Counted from the stretch's first letter, positions 13,764-24,811 are shown. The stretch is 64,000 bases of DNA from Synaphobranchus kaupii (GCA_029718625.1 CM056376.1:122997767-123061766); one strand, 5' to 3'. The notes: a model not told the origin generated them from the letters alone. Program-made: numbers and translations.

Positions 13764-16478
13764 GCTGGTGACCGATATTTATGTCCTACATACGAGATTA
13801 TGAAGAGAGGCGGCCACACGGTCTAACTTTGCTAAAATGCACATAAAAGTCTTCCCAGAGAAGCCATAAATATGTGACCGAATATTGTGGCAACTTGTAA
13901 CTGTCCTATTTACATGTCTGCTCGCCACATGTGAAGCAGGAAGAAAAAAAGTGCGAACAACTTCGTCGTGTGAGATATGCGAATACTACGCGTGTCGTAA
14001 AGCAATAAACCTCATCGTAGTGAAAGTTCGTCTGCGGATGGATGAATAACAATGAGCATTGTCGGGGGACTCGGAGGGGGCAGTACAATTGAATGACTCC
14101 ACCGAGGCCCGAGATCCACGGGAGCTAATTGAATGAATGATAATAAGACGGGCTCAGCAGCAGATGCTCGCGTGCCTTTACAACACCAGTTCCCACTATG
14201 CATTCCAGTGCCACGCACTTTAGTGCTGTGTGGGGCTCCGCACCATCATAGTGGACCTCATCTCGACTAGGTTCCACCTGCTGGGTCTTTTGTGTGCCCG
14301 ATCCTATTTATTTCAGCGACAAAGTTCAGTTCCTACAGTTTTAGTAACATGACATCACAGTAAACCGATAAGTTACACCAAATAAGATACAACCACCTGA
14401 TGCACCAAATATTCTGAGCTGGCAGAAGTGTACACAATTTTGACCAAAAATGTCCACTGTTCACGAATCGGCATTATCTTGCAAACAACGCATTTATCAT
14501 GTATTTGTTTGTTCACGACTCCCTACCTTTCCCAAAGGAAATTAAAATCACACGATCCTCCAAGAATATGGAACTGTGGTCGGCTGGTTTTAATTCGGTT
14601 ATTATTAGCCAAGTGAATTTTACTGCAAGCCGTCATTATAGGTAGCAAGCCTATCGGTCTAACGACTTATTCTGTCAGAACACCTGCTTTAGGCGATATA
14701 GGCTAGTTCAGAGCTTTGGATAAGATCGTTGCGTCGACATTTCAACATGTGTGGACAAGGAAAAAAGAGGATTTTATTTAAAGAACCGTGTCTAAGTTTA
14801 CATCTGCTTCTAGTAGACCTACTTATAAAACCCGTTATGTCTTTTTTCAACAATGTTGCTTGTTTGAACTCAAGCTGTGTTGGAAATGTGATTAGCACCA
14901 ATTCCCTGCAGCAATAATTACATTATACCGCTTTGAGCGCGCTCGCTCTTTGGAAGCCAGATCTGAGAGAATCGAGCCATCAGTCCGTATCTAACTTTCT
15001 TAAGTTTGATTAGAATAGTCGTCGCCCGAGTCCACTTATTCACGAGCTTTTCTAAGGTTACTCGCGCGAAAAGAACAAACAAAAGTATTCAAAGAAAGCG
15101 TTTCTCTGGTCAAAATCAGGACTAGTTCAATATAATCTGTGTTTCAAGCATGAAAAGAGCGCGCCATTCGTGTGATATGGGTCATCTATTAAACAGAATT
15201 CCCTGGTTCAATTTTTTTTAATTTTCTCAGTAGGCTAAGCCACGATGGTTAAAATCAACTCTCTATATTTAGAAAAATGTTGCACTTCTAATCTCATATG
15301 ATTGCAAACATGATTAGCTATACACAATGCAATGCCACAAGAGGAAACGTCCGTCCTCAGGGACATAACATTGATAACATTGCGTAGGCTATTGCTGCAT
15401 CGCTATTTTGTTTGGGGTATGTTTTACTCTAATACAATTTTTCCAAGACACAGCTTTGGGGTTTAATTATCTGAGAGTAGGCTAGGTTAGTCTAAAGAAT
15501 GTCTGGCCTCCTGTTCCCAGCAAATACCTATGAAGGCCCCTCAACAGGACTATCAAGGAAGCAGCACCACTCTATTTTCAGTGCAACATAGGGAGGAAGT
15601 GCAAAGGTGACATTAAATAAGCCTATAGTCTAAGTCTGGAGGCTTGACCTGTAGGCTACATTCTCAAATGCAGCTGATCTTTGTTCATGTTCAGTGGATT
15701 TGAAATCTTTATGTTGTTTATACAAATAGGCTACATTCTTCGGTATGATTATGTAGGATATTATATTTTGTGATGTTTATATTTGTAAAGACCATGGTAT
15801 AGTGTCAATTTCAATACTATTCTCATTGTATATACTGTAGCTACCCTGCACTTATTTTGTCATGCGCTGTTGTGTATTATTGTAGGTTGTAATGTTGTGT
15901 GCCTTCATTTTGTAATTGAGCAGTGCAAGGTCAATTAATGCATTATTATGAATTTGAATTATTAGGCTGCACGGTGTAATTCGTCACAACTCCCGGAGGC
16001 GTTGATTGAATTAAACCGGTCACCAAAAGAACCATCTCCGCAATGGTCCATTTTGGTTTTTAGCATTAAATGCAAATTCGATCTGACCACTTCATTTTGA
16101 CGATTACCAGATGAATAGAAGTTCTCCAACAAAACTGTTTTGGTGAAATGTATCAACCTTTCTGGTAAACTGTGCGTGAAGAAACAAAATTAAATTATCG
16201 CTTGAATTGTGCTCTATAGGCCCCTACTCCATGGTGTTTTTATATGGGAGTTTGCTCAGAGCTGAATTGATGTAATTATTGTGCTGGATTGTTGGATATT
16301 CTCGCCAGATGGCCATTGGTTTCCAAAGCCCCAGTTGTCCATGTTTACTTTTAAAACGTATACAGGATGCTAATTCAGAGATCTGGTGTCTGAAAGACTC
16401 CCAAAGTTGTAAAACAGAATTATTCATGAGGGCAGAACGTTCATCGGGGTGACCCCACTCCTAAATACATTCATTAGA

Positions 16479-16500
16479 CCCCCCCCCCCCCCCCCCCCCC
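16479..16500 (+). repeat. Poly-C tract, 22 bases
   Basis: Uninterrupted C run about 1.4 kb upstream of the pcdh18 start codon. Its length is likely uncertain in any assembly. Confidence 0.95.
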
Positions 16501-17259
16501 ATCACGTTTAACTCACACGACTTCATTCAGATGAAACGCACTATAAAACAGGTTATATATTTTCAGAGGAAAGCGAGTATAGGCCGATAGCCTGTGTGTG
16601 CATGAAAGTGAGTGAAAGAGTGAAAGAAATATGATTTTAGGTCCAGATGAAAGTTGGATGTAGCCTACTAGTAGTCTACACTCATCGCAACAACTTTATT
16701 TTGCAAGCGCATTCTACAAAACGCTGCTACTGTGTGCTTTCCTTGAGCTAAATATGTAAATTCCCGCCATTCACTAAACATAAATAAATATATAAATAAA
16801 TAAATCAAGGGCGTCAGTGCCGTTTCCGACATTTGCTTTTGGACATGTTGAATATATGAATTCTTAAAATAATGTGCGCCTCAAAGTTACAAAATAAACC
16901 TAATTTTCAGTATTTGATGGCATCTTGGCAAATTTGCTGTTTTACGGATCTGTTTAAACTGTTGATACATATGTAGAGTACTATTTTACATATAATGGCT
17001 ATACAATAGAACTACAGTATAATCGTGTACAACACAAGATCATAGAATGGATATGACAATCAAGTTTGTTTTGATAAAAAGCTGGATTTCCGGGTCAGTA
17101 TTTGAATCGTACCTGCCCCTTAGCTAAGCAGATGGAATTTATTCCAGCCCTGTTTTTGGAGTCGTCTATCTCATTCAGTATCATAGAAAAAAATCTGAAA
17201 TAGAAGTTCGTCCGTAATTTGTTTTAGAATTTTTTAAGCACGTTTTAAGAAAGGACATC

Positions 17260-17861
17260 CAAAAGGCGGGGTTTACTCCAATCAGTCATTGAGAATCAAT
17301 AGCTTCTCTGTTTTGAGTGGACACAGAGAGGCTACAGGGGCAGCACTTGATTTGGGAAGCGTTTTGTCTGGGAAGAAGAAAAGCTGCAGTTTTTGTCCAG
17401 GGCGGGCTATGTGGGACAGTCAATCTGCATAGAGGCGGCACAGCCAGTGGGAGTGTTGAGCAGAGCGCATCCAGCTTGTAGTTGCGCTTCCTACAGATGT
17501 ATGTGGTGGATGTGTGCAACAGATCAGTGTGCGGGAGCAACGCTTCAGATTAATTAAAATGTTTTAGTGGAAGCCAATCGCCAACAAAGCCTGGACATTT
17601 TCCGTCTTCAACAAAGCTTGGACATTTTCCCGTTTGATTTTATTTTATTGTTTACCTTTTTTCTCTCAAACTTTTTAAATCAAAGATGCATAGGCTAAAT
17701 AGTGTTTTATTCCAGTAGTAAGCTTTGAAGACTTAAGATTAAACTTAAGCTTTGGAAGATTGTAAAATGGTCATACCTTATATTTTTTGAAAAATCGTTT
17801 TTTTCTGAACATCTTGTTTCTTTTTGGACGTATTATAACGGAGCACGCGACTGATCTGAAA
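17260..17861 (+). promoter_or_regulatory. pcdh18: Putative pcdh18 proximal promoter and 5' leader
   Basis: Upstream of the first coding ATG are GC boxes (aggcgggg at 17264-17271, gggcggg at 17400-17406) and a CCAAT box at 17278-17282, with no clear TATA box nearby. Further down is a 27-bp direct duplication (17582-17608 and 17609-17635) whose unit begins caacaaagc. Three short upstream ORFs would lie in the leader if transcription starts near the GC boxes: ATG at 17559, ATG at 17686 (ten codons) and ATG at 17767 (seven codons, strong AAAATGG context). The transcription start is not determinable here, so the boundaries are approximate. Confidence 0.5.
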
Positions 17862-20348
17862 ATGAATACAGCCATGGGAAACGTATTTTTTAGCTTGGGG
17901 TTAATTAAACTTATTTTGCTGGCAACATTAACTCAGCATGTTACAGGTAAGACTTTAAAATACAAAGTTTACGAAGAACAAAAAGTAGGCACTGTGATTG
18001 CAAGGCTAAAAGAAGACGTGGCTGATGTTTTATCCAAACTCCCAAGTTCTGTTCCTTTGCGTTTCCGAGCTATGCAAAGAGGGAGCACGTCCTTTCTTTC
18101 TGTTCGGGAGGAGGATGGAGAGATCAGCATCGGTGCTAAAATTGACCGGGAAAAGCTTTGTGAGAAAAATCTGAATTGTTCAATTGAATTTGATGTGATT
18201 ACCCTGCCAACGGAACACTTACAATTATTCCATGTTGAAGTGGAAGTGCTGGACATTAATGATAATTCACCGCAGTTTTCCCGTTCCATAATCCCTATTG
18301 AGATATCTGAAAGTGCTGCCGTGGGGACGAGAATCCCCCTGGACAGTGCTACGGACCCAGACGTCGGAGAAAACTCCCTCCACACATATTCTTTGACCGC
18401 AAACAACTTTTTTAAAATTGACGTAAGAACAAGGACCGATGGTGCCAAATATGCAGAGCTTGTTGTGTTTAGGGAATTGGACAGAGAGACACAGTCTAGT
18501 TATGAGCTTCAACTAGTGGCCTCAGACACAGGCGTGCCTGCCAAATCTGGCTCAACGCTTCTGAAAGTGAGCATCTCAGACTCTAATGACAATAGTCCTA
18601 TTTTTGAAAGGCAATCATATGTAATCGAGCTGCTGGAAAATTCACCATTGGGAACGGTGCTCATTGATCTTAACGCAACTGACCCTGATGAAGGGACTAA
18701 TGGCAAAATTGTGTATTCATTTAGCAGCCATGTGTCTCCCAAAATTCTTGAAACCTTTAAAATCAATTCAGAAACTGGCCAACTAACTCTGATAAAGAGA
18801 GTGGACTTTGAGAGCACGGCCTCTTATGAGATTGATGTCCAGGCTCAAGATCTTGGACCAAATTCCATCCCAGCACACTGTAAGATTATTATTAAAGTAG
18901 TGGACGTCAATGATAACAAACCTGAAATCAGCATTAATTTAATGACCCCAGGGAAAGAAGAGGTGGCCTATATATCAGAGGCTGCTCCCATTGACACCTT
19001 TATTGCTCTGGTAAGGGTGGAAGACATTGACTCAGGCTTAAATGGGGAGGTTGTCTGCAGGCTCCATGGTCACGGACATTTCAAGCTTCAGAAGACCTAT
19101 GAGAAAAATTACATGATTTTAACCAACGTTTCATTAGACAGGGAGCGGAGATCAGAGTACAGTCTGACAGTGATAGCTGAAGACAAAGGCATTCCAAGCC
19201 TCTCCACTATAAAGCATTTTACTGTCCAGGTTTTGGACGAGAACGACAATCCGCCTCACTTTGAGAAGAGCAGGTATGAGATCTTTAAGTCCGAGAATAA
19301 CTCTCCTGGGTCCTATCTCACGTCGGTCGTGGCTAGCGACCCCGATCTGGACACAAATGGACAGGTCACGTACACTATTCTGGAGAGCTTCATTCAGGGG
19401 AGTGCCATTTCAACCTACGTCACCATTGACCCCTCCAATGGGGCAATTTACGCGCTCAGGAGCTTCGACCATGAAGACGTTAGCAGAATCGCCTTTGTCG
19501 TCCAAGCCAGGGACGGAGGCGGTACCCAGCTGGTCAGCAACACAACCGTAGCTCTCACCATCTTGGATGAAAATGACAACCCTCCTGTGATTGTGGTGCC
19601 CCAGATTCGCAACCACACGGCCAACGTGCCCGTCTCCAAATTTGCGGAGGCAGGTCACCTGGTCACTGCTGTCCGGGCGACGGACAGGGACTCAGGCGTC
19701 AATGCCGAACTGACGTGCACAATCGTCGCGGGCAACGAAGATGGCTACTTCATCATGGACCCCAAGAAGTGTGAGGTTCGCGCTAATGTCAGCATGGAGG
19801 ATATTCCCCGTGAGCACATTGAGCTAGCAATCCTGGTCCAAGACAAAGGGGCCCCTCGGCTGAGTACCAGAGCAGTCCTGAGATGCACTCTGCATGAGAA
19901 CATGGAGAGTCACGTCCTGCCCATTCCAACAAACAGCAGCCAGCCCACCTTGGATGCCTCCATGATCATCATCATCTCCTTGGGGGCTATCTGCACTGTG
20001 CTCCTGGTCGTCATGGTGATGTTTGCCACACGGTGCAACCGGGAGAAGAAGGACACGCGCTCCTACAACTGCAGGGTGGCCGAGTCGACCTATCAGAACC
20101 ACCCCAAGAAGCCTTCCAGGCAGATCCACAAGGGGGACATCACACTTATGCCCACGGTAAATGGCACGTTGCCCATCAGGTCCCACCATCGGTCACCGTC
20201 TTCCTCGCCCGCCATGGACCGCGGTCAGATGGGCAGCAGGCAGAGCCACCACAGCCGACAGTCGCTGAACAGCTTGGTCACCATCTCGTCCAATCACATT
20301 CCAGAGAACTTCTCCCTGGAGCTTGCTCATGCCACCCCACCTGTAGAG
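17862..20348 (+). CDS. pcdh18: pcdh18 exon 1: signal peptide, EC1-EC6, transmembrane, proximal tail
   Basis: This uninterrupted 829-codon exon is typical of protocadherins, whose whole ectodomain sits in one exon. Residues 1-29 are hydrophobic and end in HVTG before the mature start [11 protein letters not shown]. Calcium-binding linkers DINDN (131-135), DSNDN (240-244), DVNDN (348-352), DENDN (459-463) and DENDN (569-573) separate six repeats. A cadherin-type RELDRE lies at 204-209. N-glycosylation sequons such as NCS, NAT, NVS and NTT are present. The membrane span starts [15 protein letters not shown] (701 on) and is followed by the basic stop-transfer RCNREKK and the CM1-like segment. The exon ends in phase 0 at GTAGAG, with donor gtaaga at 20349. 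Reading past the donor adds ten intron-coded residues and a stop at 20379-20381. Confidence 0.96.
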
Positions 20349-23300
20349 GTAAGAAGCCCACCCTGGTTCAGAATACTCTGAACTGATTTATATATTAAAG
20401 AAAAAAAATGCTCCAGTGTCCAACTTACTTGCTTTTTAAAAAACAATTAGCATATACAGCTAGTTTGTACCTTGTAAACTAGGCTGTGGCTCTATTAAAA
20501 ACAAACAAAAAAAAAACATATTAAAGTCTACCAGTGGCAGAAATGATGATTAGATTTCCTTTGACCTTTCAAGTTAATACATGGTATTGCATGTGTATAT
20601 ACATGTGTAACGTAATGTCTGCCTATTCCACATTCCTTTTGAAATCATCTTCAGTTGCGCTTGCAATTCTCATGAATGCATTCCTCATGTGTATTGTGTG
20701 TGATTTTGTCATGCCTTTATGTTCATTGTCATCTGCTCCATCAGCATTCATTTTTATTTTTTATTTATTTATTTTTGATATAGCAAGTTTCACAGCTTCT
20801 GTCAATGCTCCATCAGGGCCAGTACCAGCCAAGACCAAGTTTCCGCGGGAATAAATACTCAAGGAGCTACAGGTAAACTCATGCTGATGTTTCAACCTAA
20901 GCACATCTTAGGGAGTAGAGGCTGTAGGCCACAACATCCAGATCACTATGCATCAGTTTCATGCAAGGAAAATTAAATACCAAATGAAAGTAGAACATGT
21001 GTATTAGTAAGTCTTTCAGGCCATATGACTACAGTCCATAACTGCTACAGAACATCCAGACATCCATCTTCCATATTTTTACAAAATACTTCCATGTTTT
21101 TTTAAAGATTCATGTATCATAGTCAATGCCACATTATCAGAAATATCTGGGTGCTAGCATGATGTACAGGAAATGGAACCTGTTACAATGAATGAAATGT
21201 ATAAATAAATGCATAATTAAAAGCCGGTTCATTATTACGAGATTGTTTTGCCATAATCATGCTTCAAAATGGTATTTCCTTTCATAATGATTGAACATAA
21301 TGTATTGCATTTAATAATTGCACTGTTCACTGTGGTTCATTTAATTTCAAGGAATCTGTCAACCAAGCCACAACTGGCAGTACAAGACAATCAACATTGG
21401 CTAATAATAGTTATCAGTGCTTGGAGGATGTTTCTGGGTGCTAACCATTAAAATTTGGAACTCCTGAGTACTTCAGTCATGTCAGCTATTCAGCATATTC
21501 AGAATACCTGTATTTCTAAAGTACTGTCAAGTCAATTCCACAGTTGATGCCACCGAATAACCAAGTGAATGGCCAGTTTACTTCAATGTTCAGTCATCAA
21601 GGAATTAAATTCGATTGTGAAAAAAGTGTTATAATGACCTAAACTAATGATGCAATTAAATAAAACATTATGAAAAGGGGGAATTATGTCAGCATGTAAA
21701 AGTGACTTACTAATAAAGTGTATTTTGATGTACTTGAACGTCACCATTCATACATGTTGTCATTTAATTGTTTAATTAATTTTGGTGGGCTCTCCATGAT
21801 GATCATTATTTTTATTTATTTATTTATTTAATCTGAAATTGACATCATGCATGGCAGGAACTGTTTGTATAACAAAGGTCCATGGAAGAAAATCATGGCA
21901 ATGTTTTTGGAAATACATTAGATATATTATAGATTAAACATAATGGACCACTGCTGTCATCTTAGGTTTTCATAGGCTGTGTGTTCCTGTGTGTTGTGTT
22001 CAGTAATGATGGGGGCTACTGCTGGGGTTAAAACTACGTAAAAACCTGGTGTTTACAGAAAGCAGTGACTGCACCAAAGCATATATAAAGTAGCCTCGCT
22101 AGGGCCTTCTGTAGTAGTTCCATAAGCCAAATGACCCTACAAGTAAATACGTTTGTTCACCAGAATTGGCCTAGACACCAACATTACATCTAGATGTATG
22201 GTACCTTTGATATGTGATAGATCAGCATGGTAATTAAATTAGAATGATGTACAGCATTGTGTGCGATTTTCTTTTTCAGATATGCTTTACAAGATATGGA
22301 TAAGTTCAGTTTGAAAGACAGCGGCCGCGGGGACAGTGAAGCTGGGGACAGTGATTACGACCTGGGGAGAGAGTCGCCTATTGACAGACTGCTGGGTGAG
22401 GGCTTTAGCGAGATTTTCCTCACTGATGGGCACCACAGACTTCACCCAGGTATGCATGATAGGATATCCAACACATCTCGTCACAGCCTCTCTGACCATA
22501 GATATTATCAGCCTTTCGAGACCATACTCAACCACTGTGACCATAGATACTCTTAGCCGCACAAACCACAGATATTCTCGGTTACCCTGACCATAGATAT
22601 TCACAGCCACAGGCAGCAAATACACAGATTCTTAAATTGCTTTCAGGATTGTGGCTATCACACAACTAATAAACGTAAATAAATAAATAAACATATGAAA
22701 TTCCCTTCTATCCGGGCATATTGATGCAGTTTTTATTCCCTGTCCTCAGAGAGATAAACTCAAAGCTTCTCAGAGAGTGCCTATCAGTAAATTAGTATGA
22801 TTACTGAAAAAGTCAGAATAATCTTTTTTTTTTTTCATTATTCAAATGAGAAGCCTTCATCTTAAATGCAATTATTTCTGAGACTTGATACAGACACAGC
22901 TCTGAATTCATATCTGCACTTTGGAGAGCTTTTTTTTGTTGTAAATGAGTGGTTTTAATCTTTTTTTGATACAGCTCTCATCAGTCAGAATTTGCATCTG
23001 AGCTTTCATTTCAGTTTTCCTTTGTGGAACTTTGTTGTTGTTATTTTCATGATGTATAATAAATGGACCTTTCAAACGGGGCACTTAATAATGTACCCAA
23101 CTAAATAATGCACAGTATATGATGAATATCTTATAGACTTGCATATTGGATTGGTATGATCGGTTCTTCGGAGCAGTCTTTGAAAATGGGATGGGTTCCA
23201 CATTGAAAGTGGAGCAATGGGGTTATCCTTTATTCAACGCGGGTTAATTTTCCCGCTTCCTTGAGAGAATGTCGAAATATGTCACGCATGTCCGCACATG

Positions 23301-24324
23301 CGTGACATTGATTTACAAGGGAACTAAAATGGCAGATCTTTTGATTGTTCTTATCTTGCGTTATGCTGTGTTCAACTCATTAGCAAGATGAGGACCATAT
23401 GCGGAGACATATGTCTGTGTACGCCCGTGCCACTCGTGTAAAAGCATTCACCGGTTAAGATGAGTGTGATCTCGCTGCTTTCAAGTCAACATGAAGAAAA
23501 ATGTGCAGTAATTGCTGTCATTATTCTGTCATAAATCCAGGAGGCTTTTGATGCATCTTCACTGTTCTTCTGTACCCTGAAACAGAGAACAGTGTGTTGT
23601 TCCGGATTTGAGTATTCACCTTTGACGTTCCTGCCTCATTTCCTCTTCCCCCCTTCCAGCTATGAAACTGTGCACAGACGAGTGCAGGGTCCTTGGGCAC
23701 TCTGACCAGTGCTGGATGCCTCCTCTCCCATCCCCGGCCTCCTCGGACTACCGAAGCAACATGTTCATTCCCGGCGAGGACCCGCGGCAGCCTTCGGTTG
23801 AGGAAGACCGGCAGTCCGTCGACTCCAACGACCGCAAGAAGAGCTTCTCCACTTTCGGCAAGGAGCCCGGGGCTGAGGAGGCGGAGGGCGGCGACCTCTG
23901 CGGTGGCGCTTCCCTCCTCTCCGAGATGAGCAGTGTCTTTCAGCGCCTCTTGCCTCCCTCGCCGGACACCTACGCCGAGTGCAGCGAGGCGGAGCGGTGC
24001 GGCTCGCCGGAGCGGAGGAAGGGCACCTTCCTGGGAAGTCTTCAGCCTATCCCCAGGGCGTAGCGGCCTGGGCAGCCAACACTCACTTCCAGAACCCGGG
24101 GAGCAGCATTGGGCCGAGCCCAGCCAATCACGCTAGCGCCCCGCCCCCCTTCAAAATGGCTTCCAGCCATGGAGGAGATCCCAGAGAACTATGAGGAGGA
24201 CGAGCTTGACACCGTCCTCGGCCACCTGCAGGCCGGCCACAGCGACAGCAGGCACGAGATAATGGACGCCAGCGAGCTGGTGGCCGAGATAAACAAACTC
24301 TTGCAAGATGTCCGGCAGAGCTAG
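17862..24324 (+). CDS. pcdh18: Protocadherin-18 (delta-2 non-clustered protocadherin), four coding exons
   Basis: This is a single-pass adhesion receptor of the plasma membrane. The family mediates calcium-dependent, largely homophilic contacts in developing brain and mesoderm; family members link to the WAVE/Nap1 actin machinery, and PCDH18 was described as a Dab1 partner. Joining 17862-20348, 20784-20872, 22280-22449 and 23660-24324 gives about 1136 residues once two one-base frame changes in the last exon are allowed for, which is the usual family length. Residues 1-29 are a signal peptide, about 30-690 six cadherin repeats, 701-723 the membrane span, and the rest a cytoplasmic tail with CM1- and CM2-type motifs, ending in the conserved LLQDVRQS. 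No RRVTF motif (PP1-binding, delta-1) is seen. ATG 17862 is the first in-frame ATG; ATG 17874 (GCCATGG) is a strong alternative four codons later. Identification rests on close resemblance to vertebrate PCDH18 throughout. The a or b paralogue is undetermined. Confidence 0.95.
20349..20783 (+). other. pcdh18: pcdh18 intron 1 (435 bp)
   Basis: GT-AG intron with donor gtaaga and acceptor gatatag after a T/A-rich tract (ttatttatttatttttg). Retention of this intron would append ten residues after exon 1 and stop at 20381. No other gene is seen in it. Confidence 0.85.
20784..20872 (+). CDS. pcdh18: pcdh18 exon 2, short cytoplasmic exon
   Basis: This 89-base exon follows acceptor ...gatatag and precedes donor gtaaac. 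It encodes [20 protein letters not shown] and then RGNKYSRSY, with the last two bases completing an Arg codon in exon 3. The segment is nearly invariant among vertebrate PCDH18 and close relatives such as PCDH19. Start and phase are fixed by exon 1 ending in ...PPVE, giving the expected VEQVSQLL junction. Confidence 0.93.
20873..22279 (+). other. pcdh18: pcdh18 intron 2 (1407 bp)
   Basis: GT-AG intron with donor gtaaac and a pyrimidine-rich acceptor (ttttctttttcag). It is AT-rich with a short (TTTA)n stretch near 21808-21828. I see no coding or clear mobile element inside. Confidence 0.85.
22280..22449 (+). CDS. pcdh18: pcdh18 exon 3, CM2-containing cytoplasmic exon
   Basis: This 170-base exon has acceptor ttttctttttcag and donor gtatgc. 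It encodes the conserved CM2-type block, beginning [20 protein letters not shown] and continuing through [18 protein letters not shown] to [11 protein letters not shown]. The first base completes an Arg codon from exon 2 and the last base begins an Ala codon finished in exon 4. The RGD inside this block is cytoplasmic, so it is not an integrin ligand. Confidence 0.94.
22494..22605 (+). repeat. Degenerate short tandem repeat in intron 3
   Basis: The motif accatagatattatcag / accatagatactcttag / accacagatattctcgg / accatagatattcacag recurs at roughly 35-40 base intervals just after exon 3. It is a decayed minisatellite and no function is evident. Confidence 0.6.
23280..23307. repeat. Perfect 12-bp inverted repeat with 4-nt loop in pcdh18 intron 3
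   Basis: Arms tgtcacgcatgt and acatgcgtgaca flank the loop ccgc. A second small stem, gcggg...cccgc, lies about 40 bases upstream (23239-23256). Such a stem could form in RNA or DNA, but it may simply be a fragment of a mobile element. The function is unknown. Confidence 0.75.
23660..24324 (+). CDS. pcdh18: pcdh18 exon 4, terminal coding exon with two compensating frame changes
   Basis: The acceptor is cccccttccag and the exon begins by completing Ala, then [20 protein letters not shown], a highly conserved PCDH18 block. It continues through [26 protein letters not shown] and ERRKG. From about 24028 the original frame gives [11 protein letters not shown] and a stop at 24061-24063, whereas the minus-one frame gives the family-conserved [17 protein letters not shown]. 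At the six-C run 24144-24149 the conserved reading returns to the original frame ([17 protein letters not shown]) and runs to the normal C-terminus at 24324. The pattern is one missing base near 24026-24028 and one extra C in 24144-24149. Conserved coding on all sides suggests sequence error rather than a dead gene. Taken literally, the protein would stop after about 1049 residues. Confidence 0.9.
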
Positions 24325-24670
24325 CCGCAGGCGAAAATATGCCCCCTCCCAAAATAATTATTGTCTTTTCCATATTTATGGGAGTCTAGGAATCCAAGAG
24401 ACCTGCAATTATCATTCAGTTGCATTTATAATGTAAACATGTTTTGTGAATGCTAATTATCCAAATATATTGTATTTTCTTGTTCGGTACACAGTGTACA
24501 CAGTGTGAGTGTAATTATCTTTGTATTTTAAAAATACATTTGTACCCTTTTATATTTATATGTATATAAAAGTCAAGTCAATCAAACAGAAGTCTATTTT
24601 TGTACTCTTAATGCATGTTATAAAAATGTGTCAAGCGTGTGACGTGTGAAAAATATTGAAATTGTTTTGT

Positions 24671-24696
24671 TATTATTATTATTATTATTATTATTC
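24671..24696 (+). repeat. (ATT)n microsatellite in the pcdh18 3' UTR
   Basis: About nine ATT units, likely transcribed with the pcdh18 mRNA. Confidence 0.95.
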
Positions 24697-24785
24697 ATTT
24701 TGTGTCATTGTAAATATAAATATTTATCTGGCATGGTTCTTCTTTATTTTGGAGGTGGGTGCTTTTAGAAAGAAACCAGTTGAAT

Positions 24786-24791
24786 AATAAA
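24786..24791 (+). promoter_or_regulatory. pcdh18: Candidate poly(A) signal AATAAA for pcdh18
   Basis: Canonical hexamer about 460 bases after the stop codon, followed by T/G-containing sequence. It is the first clean AATAAA downstream of the coding region. Confidence 0.6.
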
Positions 24792-24811
24792 CAAATATGA
24801 ACTATTGTTGA

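Larger units (their letters stand above)
9894..17259. other. Non-coding region upstream of pcdh18
   Basis: Mostly AT-rich unique sequence with the (CT)n, (TA)n and poly-C tracts. A more GC-balanced, CpG-containing block at about 13900-14300 includes a SOX-like inverted pair acaatgagcattgt (14047-14060) and is the best enhancer candidate by eye. No exon could be supported. Confidence 0.6.
22450..23659 (+). other. pcdh18: pcdh18 intron 3 (1210 bp)
   Basis: GT-AG intron with donor gtatgc and acceptor cccttccag. The first part repeats a motif around tgaccatagatatt (22494-22605), a degenerate tandem of about 30 bp. The centre (23220-23480) is richer in CpG and carries a perfect hairpin at 23280-23307. 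Confidence 0.85.
24325..24811 (+). other. pcdh18: pcdh18 3' UTR (probable extent)
   Basis: AT-rich sequence after the stop codon. It holds a Pumilio-type element TGTAAATA (24709-24716), an (ATT)n run at 24671-24696, and the poly(A) signal AATAAA at 24786-24791, which suggests cleavage within about 30 bases. A longer UTR using later signals cannot be excluded. Confidence 0.6.

Noticed and set aside
17787..17861. N-terminal extension of the pcdh18 reading frame by 25 residues
   Set aside because: The extension would begin at TTG (17787), not ATG. The first in-frame ATG is 17862, and the residues upstream do not resemble PCDH18.
17969..20189. Minus-strand ORFs of up to 159 codons opposite pcdh18 exon 1
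   Set aside because: They are shadows of the strongly coding plus strand, with no domain and no support of their own.
20342..20348. Alternative donor GT at 20343 ending exon 1 after ...ATPP
   Set aside because: It would remove Val-Glu, which are conserved before QVSQLL; gtaaga at 20349 is the better donor and preserves phase 0.
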